DNA from: Candidatus Nitrosopumilus sp.
Lineage (GTDB): Archaea > Thermoproteota > Nitrososphaeria > Nitrososphaerales > Nitrosopumilaceae
NCBI RefSeq assembly: GCF_028278985.1
Contig: NZ_JANQTA010000017.1
Location: 33,797-97,796 of the forward strand
Direction of reading: 5' to 3'
Length of the DNA: 64,000 nt
In this document: in pieces, positions 25,442 through 33,410 of the stretch
How the letters are laid out: each line of letters begins with the position of its first letter
How positions within the stretch are numbered: the stretch's first letter is position 1
The notes under the pieces: generated by a model
The model's database searches: none
What the model was told of the DNA's origin: nothing
What the model saw: only the letters and a program-made list of their open reading frames with translations
Program-made: the position numbers and the translations under genes

Positions 25442-26050
25442 TCAAGTGTTACATAATTTGAAAAAATCAACATTAGGGTAAGACTTACTTATTTTAGAGT
25501 CCACCATCAATTTTACTTCATCTAGTATTCTTGCAGATTCCTCATTTGACTGACTAAAATCAAATCTTGCTTTAGTTAATGCAGCTGAATCTAAAACAAT
25601 ACTTCCCAAATGAACTGATAATTCAGAGAGTTTTTGGCTAGAATTAGGCATGATTTCAAAGAGTTTTGCACTAATTGTTCTAATCATTGGAATTGTAGAT
25701 GGCAAAACTTCTGGAAGACTAGTAACGCCATTAATTCCAGATGTTCTCTTTTTTACTACAGATAATACCTCATGGCAATACCAGTAGGTTTTTTCTAATT
25801 CAAGTGATTGCAAATGTGTAGGTTCCTGTTCATCAAAGTATGATACAAGGTCTTTGTTTGATTCTTTAAGTTCTGATTTTTTTTCAGAAAGAGTATCAAT
25901 AATTTCAGATAAAAGATTCACAGAGTATTCTAATCTTGGAACCAGAGTAACTGAATGAGAGATGTTAAAATCATCAGATGATTCAATGTTACATTTTACC
26001 AACATACCAAATGTTGATTTGGAATTTTGTATATCAGGACCATGTATCAC
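25442..26050 (-). CDS. ESCRT-III/CdvB-like coiled-coil protein
   Basis: 202 aa from GTG 26050; a later ATG at 26005 would give 187 aa. Helical throughout. An early basic/charged helix pair (residues about 40-75) is followed by VLPSTIPMIRTISAKLFEIMPNSSQKLSELSVHLGS with the hydrophobic spacing seen in the alpha3-alpha4 part of archaeal ESCRT-III proteins. It ends with EESARILDEVKLMVDSKISKSYPNV, very like the 'ILeE....ek..e.fP' helix 5 of CdvB paralogues. ESCRT-III proteins polymerise on membranes and are remodelled by CdvC/Vps4, whose gene is two genes downstream in the same operon. I call the homology likely but not proven. Confidence 0.6.
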   Translation of the reverse strand: MIHGPDIQNSKSTFGMLVKCNIESSDDFNISHSVTLVPRLEYSVNLLSEIIDTLSEKKSELKESNKDLVSYFDEQEPTHLQSLELEKTYWYCHEVLSVVKKRTSGINGVTSLPEVLPSTIPMIRTISAKLFEIMPNSSQKLSELSVHLGSIVLDSAALTKARFDFSQSNEESARILDEVKLMVDSKISKSYPNVDFFKLCNT

Positions 26051-26164
26051 AGAAAATAGTAACCACAGTTACACCCATCTGCAGATACAATTTTGATTTT
26101 TTTTGAGTACTTGTGTAAAGGAATTTAGCTCTCAATTTTACCTAATAACAAGTCAAATACAATC

Positions 26165-27325
26165 ATGGTCAATGAGCACGCACTAACTGTTAGCCTTGAA
26201 GAATTTGGGCTAAGCAAGTACGAAGCACAAGCCTATGTGGCATTAATTGCTAAAGGAACAATTTCCGCAAGCGAATTGGCATATTATTCAGAAATTCCAA
26301 GAACCAAGATTTACCCAACTTTGCTAAAACTTGAAAACAAAAAACTAGCAATCATCTCAAAGAGCAAACCAATCATGTGTACTGCAATTGCACCAGAAGA
26401 CGCATTTGATGGAATCATTCATGAGCAAATCAACAAGGTAAATGCAATGAACACTCTAGTTTCCAATTTGAAAAAGGCAAGCGAAGAGAGCAGAAAATCA
26501 AGGGGCTCAGAAGAAAAGAGATACTTTCACATTTCAGCTAACAATGTTTTGAATCAATTACAAACCATGATTGAAGGCTCCAAATCTTCAATCAGAATTA
26601 TGGCAGACCAATGGGGATTGGGATTACTAGCCGAATGCAAAGAACAACTAGTTTCAGTTCTTAGACGAAATCTAGATGTCAAAGTTATAGTGCAACCATC
26701 ACAGATTTGCTCTGAAGCATTTAGAAAGATTCCAGAAGGAGTTGAGATTAGAGGTTCCGACATTACTCAGAATTGTTTCATCTTTGATGAGACAGAATTG
26801 CTGATGGTAAACAATGACAATGGCAAGGGAGCAATATTTTCATCAACTGACATTTTAGGAATTAACCAAGAAAAAGTATTTTCAAACATTTGGAAAAATG
26901 CAATCAAGACAAAGGCACTAGCTGATATGACAAAAGCTGAAGCCCAAGAAATTTACAAAATTATCAAGACTGTAAATGATTCAGGACTATCTTACATCCT
27001 AAACTCTACAATGGTCTCAAAGAAACCAGAATTTGACATGTTCAAATTACTAGAGAAAAACGGAATCTCATTCAAATCAAAGTCACTAGATGATATTATA
27101 GAAATCATTGATGCAGTACTGCAAATTACCTGCTCAGGCCATGTCAACTTTGAGGCTAACACCAAAAACATTACAGTTGAATCAAAACTAAATAGTGGTC
27201 ATTCCTTGCCATGGGTTTCTATCCTTGATGGATGCCTCCAAAAACAAGGCTACAAGACTAGAACAGTATACCAAAATAATTCTTCAAAAGGCGAAAAAGT
27301 TCACATTAAAATTTCAAAAAGCTAG
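26165..27325 (+). CDS. TrmB-family transcriptional regulator
   Basis: 386 aa. N-terminal winged-helix (about 8-75): EFGLSKYEAQAYVALIAKGTISASELAYYSEIPRTKIYPTLLKLENKKLA, the standard TrmB HTH. Residues 85-115 are a charged coiled-coil linker, and 120-275 resemble the PLD-like sensor domain of TrmB proteins (SIRIMADQWGLG, VIVQPSQI, IFDETELLMV). An extra C-terminal domain (about 285-386) is found in thaumarchaeal members. TrmB proteins of sugar-using archaea sense sugars; the ligand in an autotroph is unknown. It is divergent from the cdv operon with a 114-bp spacer, so it could control that operon. Confidence 0.8.
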   Translation: MVNEHALTVSLEEFGLSKYEAQAYVALIAKGTISASELAYYSEIPRTKIYPTLLKLENKKLAIISKSKPIMCTAIAPEDAFDGIIHEQINKVNAMNTLVSNLKKASEESRKSRGSEEKRYFHISANNVLNQLQTMIEGSKSSIRIMADQWGLGLLAECKEQLVSVLRRNLDVKVIVQPSQICSEAFRKIPEGVEIRGSDITQNCFIFDETELLMVNNDNGKGAIFSSTDILGINQEKVFSNIWKNAIKTKALADMTKAEAQEIYKIIKTVNDSGLSYILNSTMVSKKPEFDMFKLLEKNGISFKSKSLDDIIEIIDAVLQITCSGHVNFEANTKNITVESKLNSGHSLPWVSILDGCLQKQGYKTRTVYQNNSSKGEKVHIKISKS

Positions 27326-27327
27326 AA

Positions 27328-27675
27328 CTAGCTAAGGGCTGCTAAGAGCTCTTCATTGTTTACAGGCTTTTCTAATACGGTAACTCCTTCTGAAGCAATT
27401 GATTGTAATTTAATTTCAGGAGAAGCAAATCCTGATAAAACAATAATTTTGCATTCAGGATATAGTTTTTTGACTGAATCAATTACAAACAATCCGTCGC
27501 GTTTAGGCATATTGTAATCTGTAATAATATAATCAGGATTATGTTTTTCATACAATTCTAGACCAAATGAACCATCAGTAGCTGTTCCCAAGGTTTCAAT
27601 ATCATGCATTTTGAGATAGGTTGAAAGATTATCAATTGTCTCTTGATCATCATCAAGAATTACTACAGACGTCAT
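27328..27675 (-). CDS. single-domain CheY-like response regulator
   Basis: 115 aa, receiver domain only. Acidic pocket DDD at 8-10, phospho-acceptor Asp53 in IITDYNMPKRDG, the Ser of IVLSGFAS and the conserved Lys in LEKPV complete the active site. No output domain and no histidine kinase gene in the neighbourhood, so its kinase and target lie elsewhere. Convergent with the TrmB gene (2-bp gap). Confidence 0.9.
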   Translation of the reverse strand: MTSVVILDDDQETIDNLSTYLKMHDIETLGTATDGSFGLELYEKHNPDYIITDYNMPKRDGLFVIDSVKKLYPECKIIVLSGFASPEIKLQSIASEGVTVLEKPVNNEELLAALS

Positions 27676-27780
27676 AACTTTGGATTACGAGACATCCCAT
27701 ATGCTCACGTGTGTTTAATCTGAACAGATATGGCTCAAACTGGTAAGACTGCAAAACAAATCTACGAATTTTGAATCATT

Positions 27781-27843
27781 TTAAAAAAAATACGGTATAG
27801 AGTACTTGCTTCAAATAAAATCAATGTAAAATCAAGTACTCTA
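27781..27843 (-). terminator. hairpin with T-tract downstream of the 27878 gene
   Basis: Perfect 11-bp inverted repeat: TAGAGTACTTG at 27798-27808 and CAAGTACTCTA at 27833-27843 with a 24-nt loop. Read on the minus strand it lies just after the stop of the gene ending at 27878 and is followed by a run of eight T (27783-27790 complement). This is the layout of an intrinsic terminator. A third related copy, GAGTACTTTAGAG, is at 27871-27883 over the stop codon. Confidence 0.5.
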
Positions 27844-27877
27844 AATTTAGTTTCCACTAGGGAAGACTACGAGTACT

Positions 27878-28162
27878 TTAGAGAATTTGTGAACGAATTA
27901 TTTCGTCAAAGGCTTCAATGTATGCAATCTGTTTTAGAATTTTTTCAGTTTGCATTGTATCAGTTGTGTCTACAGAAGAACCTGTATCATTTGGGATTTT
28001 CAGGATTTCTGCTTCAACGCCTTCAAGAAGCTCTCCAAACTCGTGAACTAGTGTATCTGCCTCATGATCACCAAATACATCAGTGACACCCATCGCCATC
28101 AAGACAACTAGTGCCATTACAGCCGTTAGGGCGACAGATTTCTTGCTATTTGTTCTAGTCAC
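27878..28162 (-). CDS. small exported protein
   Basis: 94 aa, GTG start at 28162. N-terminal positively charged stretch (TRTNSKKS) and hydrophobic core VALTAVMALVVLMAMGV followed by DVFGDHEAD give a Sec-type signal peptide with likely cleavage near residue 31. The mature part is about 60 residues, acidic and helical. Function unknown. It ends just before a terminator-like hairpin. Confidence 0.6.
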   Translation of the reverse strand: MTRTNSKKSVALTAVMALVVLMAMGVTDVFGDHEADTLVHEFGELLEGVEAEILKIPNDTGSSVDTTDTMQTEKILKQIAYIEAFDEIIRSQIL

Positions 28163-28242
28163 AAAAAAAATGCCAAATTATCGTATTTAAAAATAAAGAA
28201 GAAAATATCTGGATTTAACAAGATTCAGATTCGCTTTTGAAT

Positions 28243-28443
28243 TCATTCTTCATAAAATAACATAAACAGATAATCTTCAAGTTGATGACATGAATGCTCT
28301 GAACGGTCTCCTGAAGGAATCATTCCGTTTCCAATGCATTGAAAATAAAATTCCCATGGAAGAAACACAACAAGATAAAATATTCCAATTATTCCAGCAA
28401 GAATTACTGCAGTAATTATGGCAACCTCAATTTCAATTTTCAT
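28243..28443 (-). CDS. small single-span membrane protein
   Basis: 66 aa. One transmembrane segment (about 7-30), then an outside region with two cysteines (FQCIGNGM, HSCHQLE) that could form a disulphide. Similar in plan to the 124-aa protein at 29925. Lies between two exported-protein genes on the same strand. No family recognised. Confidence 0.5.
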   Translation of the reverse strand: MKIEIEVAIITAVILAGIIGIFYLVVFLPWEFYFQCIGNGMIPSGDRSEHSCHQLEDYLFMLFYEE

Positions 28444-28473
28444 TTTCTATCAAAGATTTTTAGAATTCAGATA

Positions 28474-29733
28474 TCAGTTTATGGATTCAAATGAACTTGT
28501 TGCTGAATTCCAAATGATTGAGAGGTTATTGTCATGTTCATAGTTTTGTACAAAGGAATCCAAGTCTGATTGATGTTGTTTTTCTAGAATTTCTAGAGTT
28601 CTTGATTTTTCATCAAGGTAATGCTCTTCTAAAACAGAGTAATCTTCACGAATGTTAATTATCATCTGGCTTGCAACATCTTTGTCCAGATTTCCAGAAT
28701 TAAGTTTATCAAGAACCTCTTTTTCCTCTAGAACTTTTTCAGACATTGTACTTTTGATCAGAGATTCATATTCCAAAGTGGTTTCATCAATTTTTTGCTC
28801 AAATCGTGCCTGAATTGACTGGATTTTGACATTCAATGAATCAACTTTTTGAATTGTTCTGTCTCGCTCTAGTTTTTCAATATCAACGACTTGAGAATTT
28901 GAAAAATTTTCATCAACTAAAACTCCCATATCATATCGAATCCACATTTCTGCAGTATAATGAGTTGTACAGACATAATCATCAGCATGATTTCTATACA
29001 CTAAGGTATAATCATCCCTGCATTCTGTTGTAGGATTATTCTTTCCAAGATCTTCCCAAGATATTTTATCAAATGGATTTGCTTGCAAATACTGAGGATT
29101 TGTTCTGTAATCCTCATAGTATTTTCTTAATTCTTTACCAGAGATTTCATCAATGAACTGTCCATCAGATTCAAAAAGTATTTGCTGATTATAGTATGCT
29201 TTCTCATTTAGAACGTTAAACAAGATATTTGCAGAAAGCATCTCAGCCCTTGAGATTTTTGCAGCATCTACAAATGCATCTCTAGCTTCAACAGGACCAC
29301 CACCATTTGCAATTACTTCAGATAATGCGGCTCTACCAGCATTGATTTTTGATGCTGTGAATTTTAGAGGATGATCATAGATAGTTTCTGTAGAATTTGC
29401 AGGATTGTTTGCAAGGGCTCTCTCTAGCATGCTATCAAAAGTGTAATAATCCCAGACCTCTTCCCATTTTTTCAAATCATCTTCCAAGTAACGTAATACT
29501 TCGGCTCTTTTTTCTTCAAGTTCCTTTTGTTTTTCTAAATTCTCGGCATTTCTTTTTTGGATATTTTCAATCCATCGTTTACTTTTTTCTATTTTCTTTA
29601 GAATTTCTTGAGCGGTAGGATTGTTTTCTAAATCACCACTAAGAGTAGTCTGTTCTGATACTTGAGCATGCGAAGTTCCAATCAGAGTAATTGAAAAAAC
29701 AATAGCTAAAATTGCTAACCCAATACCAACCAT
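28474..29733 (-). CDS. exported coiled-coil protein of unknown function
   Basis: 419 aa. A signal peptide or N-terminal anchor (residues 1-23, ending SHA-Q) is followed by two long charged coiled coils (about 40-95 and 290-400). Between them is a globular part with two cysteines (TTECRDDYTLVY, DDYVCTTHYTAEMW), probably disulphide-bonded. There is no C-terminal membrane anchor, so it is secreted or retained by its N-terminus. Similar coiled-coil exported proteins occur in marine thaumarchaea, but I know no function. It may belong with the Asp/Tyr-rich coiled-coil protein at 30353. Confidence 0.65.
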   Translation of the reverse strand: MVGIGLAILAIVFSITLIGTSHAQVSEQTTLSGDLENNPTAQEILKKIEKSKRWIENIQKRNAENLEKQKELEEKRAEVLRYLEDDLKKWEEVWDYYTFDSMLERALANNPANSTETIYDHPLKFTASKINAGRAALSEVIANGGGPVEARDAFVDAAKISRAEMLSANILFNVLNEKAYYNQQILFESDGQFIDEISGKELRKYYEDYRTNPQYLQANPFDKISWEDLGKNNPTTECRDDYTLVYRNHADDYVCTTHYTAEMWIRYDMGVLVDENFSNSQVVDIEKLERDRTIQKVDSLNVKIQSIQARFEQKIDETTLEYESLIKSTMSEKVLEEKEVLDKLNSGNLDKDVASQMIINIREDYSVLEEHYLDEKSRTLEILEKQHQSDLDSFVQNYEHDNNLSIIWNSATSSFESIN

Positions 29734-29896
29734 GAAAAAATGTCTGATTTTTCATATTTAGTAAGCACTGATAAATCATCAGTAAAAATCAAGATTTTAG
29801 GCACGAATGAGAGATGGGAAATTGTTTTGCAAGTGTTGCTTAAAATTCAAACAATATGAAAAAGTATGCATTTATTACAATTAAAAATTCGAGCGA

Positions 29897-29905
29897 TTAA
29901 ATATA
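29897..29905 (+). promoter_or_regulatory. TATA-box-like element
   Basis: TTAAATATA centred 24 bp upstream of the ATG at 29925, the spacing expected for a leaderless archaeal transcript. The rest of the divergent spacer 29734-29924 holds only tiny ORFs. Confidence 0.45.
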
Positions 29906-29924
29906 GTATTCACCATATAGAAGC

Positions 29925-30299
29925 ATGGAAGAGGAATCGTTACGATTCTGGATTATTCCTATGGTGTGTTTTGTTGTGGTCGCCATGATTCTTGTAGTCA
30001 CCTTGGATTACAGATTCAATGTAATGTATCCAAATGCTGCAATAGAAAGAGAACAGCTAAAAACAATTACCTGTGAGGAAATTTTTGAAAAACAGAAAAC
30101 AGGAAAATACTGGAGTTCTGATAACGCAAGAATTGGAGCTGAAAAAGCTTTGGCATGTTTACCACCACCGGTAGAAAAATCTAGTGGCGGAAATCCGTAT
30201 GTAGAATTTTGTACTCCTGGAGGATTTGCACCAAACAAAATAATTGAGAACAGCACACACTCATTTAACCACGACACATGTGTTTGGGATCTAAAATAA
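29925..30299 (+). CDS. membrane-anchored protein with extracytoplasmic cysteines
   Basis: 124 aa. A single N-terminal transmembrane segment (about 9-28: FWIIPMVCFVVVAMILVVTL) is followed by a roughly 95-residue outside domain with four cysteines (TCEEIF, LACLPPP, EFCTPGG, HDTCVWD), suggesting two disulphides. No family recognised. Preceded by a good TATA-like box and divergent from the exported coiled-coil gene. Confidence 0.6.
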   Translation: MEEESLRFWIIPMVCFVVVAMILVVTLDYRFNVMYPNAAIEREQLKTITCEEIFEKQKTGKYWSSDNARIGAEKALACLPPPVEKSSGGNPYVEFCTPGGFAPNKIIENSTHSFNHDTCVWDLK

Positions 30300-30352
30300 T
30301 CCCATTCATTTTTTATTTTGTTTACGTCTAATTAGGCACAAAATAAGCAGAT

Positions 30353-31336
30353 TTACTGTGCTAATACCCATTCATAGATGAAACTTACTTGCTCCATCAA
30401 CACTTGGTTTAGTTGAGCAACCTTTTCTTCAAGTTCTGAGATGGTCTGTCTGAGCATCTCATTTTCTTCTTCAAGTTCAGCGATTCTCTGCTCTAGTTCT
30501 CCAGAGCCTTCATAGTAATCATGCTCATCATAGTATCCATATTCTTCATGATCATAGTCTTTTTCATATTTTTCAAAAAATGAAATTACACGTTTTGCCT
30601 CTTCTGCACTCATTCCGGTTTCTGAAACAATCAACTCTACTAGTTCATCGATTTGGCCTGCTTCCCAGAGATGCTCTATCTTCTCCATTGGGATTGCATC
30701 TAGAATTTTTTCAGTTAGAGGTTCTATTGATTTCCATTCAGGATCATCCATGTATGGCTCTTCATCATAGTGTTTGTCATCATATCTTTCATTGTATTTG
30801 TAATCGTCATCATCATAGTATCTGTCATCATCATATTTGTCATCATCATAGTATCTACCATCATTATAATATCGGTCATCATCATCGTCATCATCTTCGT
30901 ATCTATCATCATCGTATTTGTCACCAATGTAATTTCCTGCTGCATCATAATCATCATCTTCATATCTATCGTATCCCATGTCTTTTTCAAATGCTTCTTC
31001 TAGTTCTTCAAAAGCCAAATGCATGTCTTCTTCAAGGTGTTCTAGTTTAGTGTCATACTCTTCATACAATTCTTCAAACATTCTGTCTGCATCTTCTTCA
31101 CTTAGAGAAGAATCATTTTCTAATTTATCATAGATTGCCATCTTTTGTTCTGAATAATATCTGTCTAGTTCTTCAAACTCTTTGTGATATTTCTCATCGA
31201 GTTGATGACGTTTCTCATCATATTCTTTTTCAATTTGAGAATATTTTTCCCATTCCCCATCTTCGGCCATTGCAGGAGCTATCAGTCCCACAAACATTAT
31301 GGCAAACAAGCCAAAGATTGGCAATGTCTTTTGCAT
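30353..31336 (-). CDS. exported Asp/Tyr-rich coiled-coil protein
   Basis: 327 aa. Signal peptide 1-24 (ends AMA-ED). Residues 27-118 form a charged coiled coil. Residues 121-195 are an extreme Asp/Tyr/Arg low-complexity block made of DDDRYYDD-like units. Residues 205-260 are a helical globular part, and 280-315 a leucine-containing coiled coil (ELEQRIAELEEENEML). The Asp/Tyr block would be strongly negative and could bind Ca2+, Mg2+ or Cu ions outside the cell (inference). It may be a surface or envelope-spacing protein. The DNA of the block is made of repeated GAT/TAT codons, prone to slippage. Confidence 0.7.
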   Translation of the reverse strand: MQKTLPIFGLFAIMFVGLIAPAMAEDGEWEKYSQIEKEYDEKRHQLDEKYHKEFEELDRYYSEQKMAIYDKLENDSSLSEEDADRMFEELYEEYDTKLEHLEEDMHLAFEELEEAFEKDMGYDRYEDDDYDAAGNYIGDKYDDDRYEDDDDDDDRYYNDGRYYDDDKYDDDRYYDDDDYKYNERYDDKHYDEEPYMDDPEWKSIEPLTEKILDAIPMEKIEHLWEAGQIDELVELIVSETGMSAEEAKRVISFFEKYEKDYDHEEYGYYDEHDYYEGSGELEQRIAELEEENEMLRQTISELEEKVAQLNQVLMEQVSFIYEWVLAQ

Positions 31337-31437
31337 TAATTCAAAAATTGATTTTCAGAATATAAGGTCAAACACGGATTGTATAGTAACAGTTATCAAG
31401 TAAAACCTAAATCAAGCCAAAAACAGGCACAAATAAC

Positions 31438-31893
31438 ATGTCTGAAGACAAATTAGCATCACTAGGAATCACACTTCCAGAAGCCCCAGTACCTGCTGGA
31501 AACTATATCCCAGCAGTAAAAACAGGAAATCTGCTCTTCATTTCAGGACAAATTCCACTTGAGGGTGGCAAAGTAACTTTCACTGGAAAGGTTTCAGATG
31601 ACAACCTAGAGACTGCCCAAAAATCAGCCAAAGTTTGTGCAATCAATATTCTAGCTCAAATCAAAAGAGAACTAGGTAGTCTTGACAAGGTTACAAGAAT
31701 TGTAAGGCTATCAGGATTTGTCAATTCAGTTCCAGAGTTTGCAATGCAACCCAAAGTAATCAATCCAGCATCTGATTTGATGTTTGAAGTATTTGGTGAG
31801 AAAGGAAAGCATTCAAGAATTGCAGTTGGAGTAGCAAGTCTTCCACTTAATTCAATGACTGAAATTGATGCAATAGTAGAATTTGCTGAATAA
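31438..31893 (+). CDS. RidA/YjgF-family protein (enamine/imine deaminase-like)
   Basis: 151 aa, the longer YjgF subgroup. PAGNYIPAVKTGNLLFISGQIP at the N-terminus, and FGEKGKHSRIAVGVASLPLNSMTEIDAIVEF at the C-terminus with the Arg that binds the carboxylate in RidA. The family hydrolyses reactive imines released by PLP enzymes such as threonine dehydratase, relevant for isoleucine synthesis. It is divergent from the Asp/Tyr-rich protein gene. The exact subgroup activity is not certain because longer members often lack measured deaminase activity. Confidence 0.85.
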   Translation: MSEDKLASLGITLPEAPVPAGNYIPAVKTGNLLFISGQIPLEGGKVTFTGKVSDDNLETAQKSAKVCAINILAQIKRELGSLDKVTRIVRLSGFVNSVPEFAMQPKVINPASDLMFEVFGEKGKHSRIAVGVASLPLNSMTEIDAIVEFAE

Positions 31894-31937
31894 AATTTGG
31901 ATATTTTCTTAAATATTTTTTTCACACTATAGTTCAC

Positions 31938-32135
31938 ATGGTACAGACATGTAAGGGAGTTTGTGAGAGAATGAAATCAACTTCGTTTACCAACAATTTG
32001 AGATACAAAATCGGACAAAAATGGTGTTCGTTATGTGCATTTTTCTTTTTCACTGAAGAAACTACATGTCCATGTTGTAAAACAAGATTAAGATCAAGGG
32101 CCAGAAGTAAAAAAGAAGAGCTGCCAAGAATTTAA
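31938..32135 (+). CDS. small zinc-binding protein
   Basis: 65 aa. Cysteines in C..C pairs (TCKGVCERM; WCSLCAFFF; TCPCCKTRL) and a basic C-terminal tail (LRSRARSKKEELPR). This looks like a zinc ribbon with a nucleic-acid-binding tail. Thaumarchaea have many such small zinc proteins. Start at ATG 31938, 45 bp after ridA. Confidence 0.65.
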   Translation: MVQTCKGVCERMKSTSFTNNLRYKIGQKWCSLCAFFFFTEETTCPCCKTRLRSRARSKKEELPRI

Positions 32136-32195
32136 TTTCGTATTTGTACCAATCATAAGATAAAGACAAATACTAAGAATTTTTAGAAAATAAAG

Positions 32196-33014
32196 ATGGT
32201 CAAGTTAGCATTGGCAATTATTATTGCTGCAGCATTTGCAATTACTCCAGCCTTTGCTGAATCAACAATAGAAATTCAAGCTTCACAAGAAAAAATTAAT
32301 GCGCTTGATTCAATTCTAGTTACAGGAAAAATCACAGGAGTTACAGAATACAAACCAGTCAAGCTCTTTGTCACAGACCCTAACGGATTTCTAGTATTTG
32401 CACCAGAGGCAGAAATTGGAGATGGAGGAGAATTCTCAAAACTCATCAATCCACCTATTCCTAGCTTTAATGTAGGCGTGTATACAGTCACTGCAACTCA
32501 TGAAGATACCCTTGAGAGAGCATCTACCAGTTTTGTGGTAGTTGCACAAGACTTGCCTAGAAATGATATTCAAATTCCAGTTGAAGAGCCAAAAGAGGAA
32601 CAAATTGCTGTAGCTCCAAAGGGAGGAATCTTGCTTAGTGCAAATGCCACAAATGGTTCTGATACCATCAAAGTATTTGGAAACACTAGTGTCTGGGGAA
32701 CAGACCTTACACTAATTGTCAAATCTCCAGCTGGCAATCTTGTATCAATTGACCAAGTCACTCCAGGAATTGGAGGAGCATTTGAAACTGAAATTAAAAC
32801 AGGAGGACCATTATGGAAAGAAGATGGATTTTACACAATCACTGCAAACCAAGGAGCAGGAGAAGTCCTCAAGCAATCCATCCAAGTACAAATTGAAGAT
32901 GGAGTAGTAGTTCCAGAATTTGGTACTATAGCTGCAATGATTCTTGCAGTATCAATTGTCTCAATTATTGTGCTTTCTGCAAAATCAAAACTTAGTATTA
33001 TTCCTAGATACTAA
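32196..33014 (+). CDS. PEFG-CTERM surface protein
   Basis: 272 aa. Signal peptide 1-21 (LALAIIIAAAFAITPAFA). Two Ig-like beta domains: about 22-120 (STIEIQASQEKINALDSILVTGKITG) and about 140-235. The C-terminus has VVPEFGTIAAMILAVSIVSIIVL followed by basic residues: the PEFG motif, a hydrophobic span and a positive tail. This tripartite signal is the PEFG-CTERM sorting tag of thaumarchaea, recognised by an archaeosortase. The protein should be exported, cut at PEFG and attached to the envelope. Ligand or partner unknown. Confidence 0.85.
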   Translation: MVKLALAIIIAAAFAITPAFAESTIEIQASQEKINALDSILVTGKITGVTEYKPVKLFVTDPNGFLVFAPEAEIGDGGEFSKLINPPIPSFNVGVYTVTATHEDTLERASTSFVVVAQDLPRNDIQIPVEEPKEEQIAVAPKGGILLSANATNGSDTIKVFGNTSVWGTDLTLIVKSPAGNLVSIDQVTPGIGGAFETEIKTGGPLWKEDGFYTITANQGAGEVLKQSIQVQIEDGVVVPEFGTIAAMILAVSIVSIIVLSAKSKLSIIPRY

Positions 33015-33041
33015 TATTACATATCAAAACTAGATAAAAAC

Positions 33042-33410
33042 ATGAGTCTTTTAGAACAACTAGAATCTGAAAAATACATTTCTGTTGAGACTTTTAAAAA
33101 AAGTGGAGACGGTATAAAGACTCCTGTTTGGTTTGTAATTAGAGATGAAACAATTTTTGTTGTGACTCGTGATCAAACTGGAAAATTCAAACGTCTAAAA
33201 AACAACACCAAAGTAAATCTTGCAATTTGTTCTATGAAAGGAGACATCAAAGGAGAATGGTTTTCAGGCATTGCAACAATTCTTCCTGAAGAGCAAGTCA
33301 AAGAAGCAGTAAAGTGGAGAGACAAAAAATATGGATTTTTAGCAAAGATTGCAAAGTTTGCAAGCAAAAGCAAGGGAGAACTTTGCGCTTTTTCAATCAA
33401 GCTTGATTAG
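33042..33410 (+). CDS. PPOX-class F420/flavin-dependent split-barrel protein
   Basis: 122 aa. A single split-barrel domain: KYISVETFKKSGDGIKTPVWFVIRDETIFVVTRDQTGKFKRLKNNTKVNLAICSMKGDIKG. The KTPVWFV...TGKxKRLKNN pattern belongs to the F420H2-dependent reductase branch of pyridoxamine-phosphate-oxidase-like proteins. Substrate unknown. Its 3' end overlaps the convergent gene at 33397 by 14 bp. Confidence 0.8.
   Translation: MSLLEQLESEKYISVETFKKSGDGIKTPVWFVIRDETIFVVTRDQTGKFKRLKNNTKVNLAICSMKGDIKGEWFSGIATILPEEQVKEAVKWRDKKYGFLAKIAKFASKSKGELCAFSIKLD

Noticed and set aside
29807..29884. 25-codon ORF with a Cys cluster (MRDGKLFCKCCLKF...)
   Set aside because: Too short, overlaps another tiny frame, and lies in the promoter spacer of 29925; no support beyond three or four cysteines.
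30580..31050. His-rich plus-strand ORF
   Set aside because: Antisense shadow of the Asp/Tyr codons (GAT/TAT read as ATC/ATA and CAT) of the exported protein.
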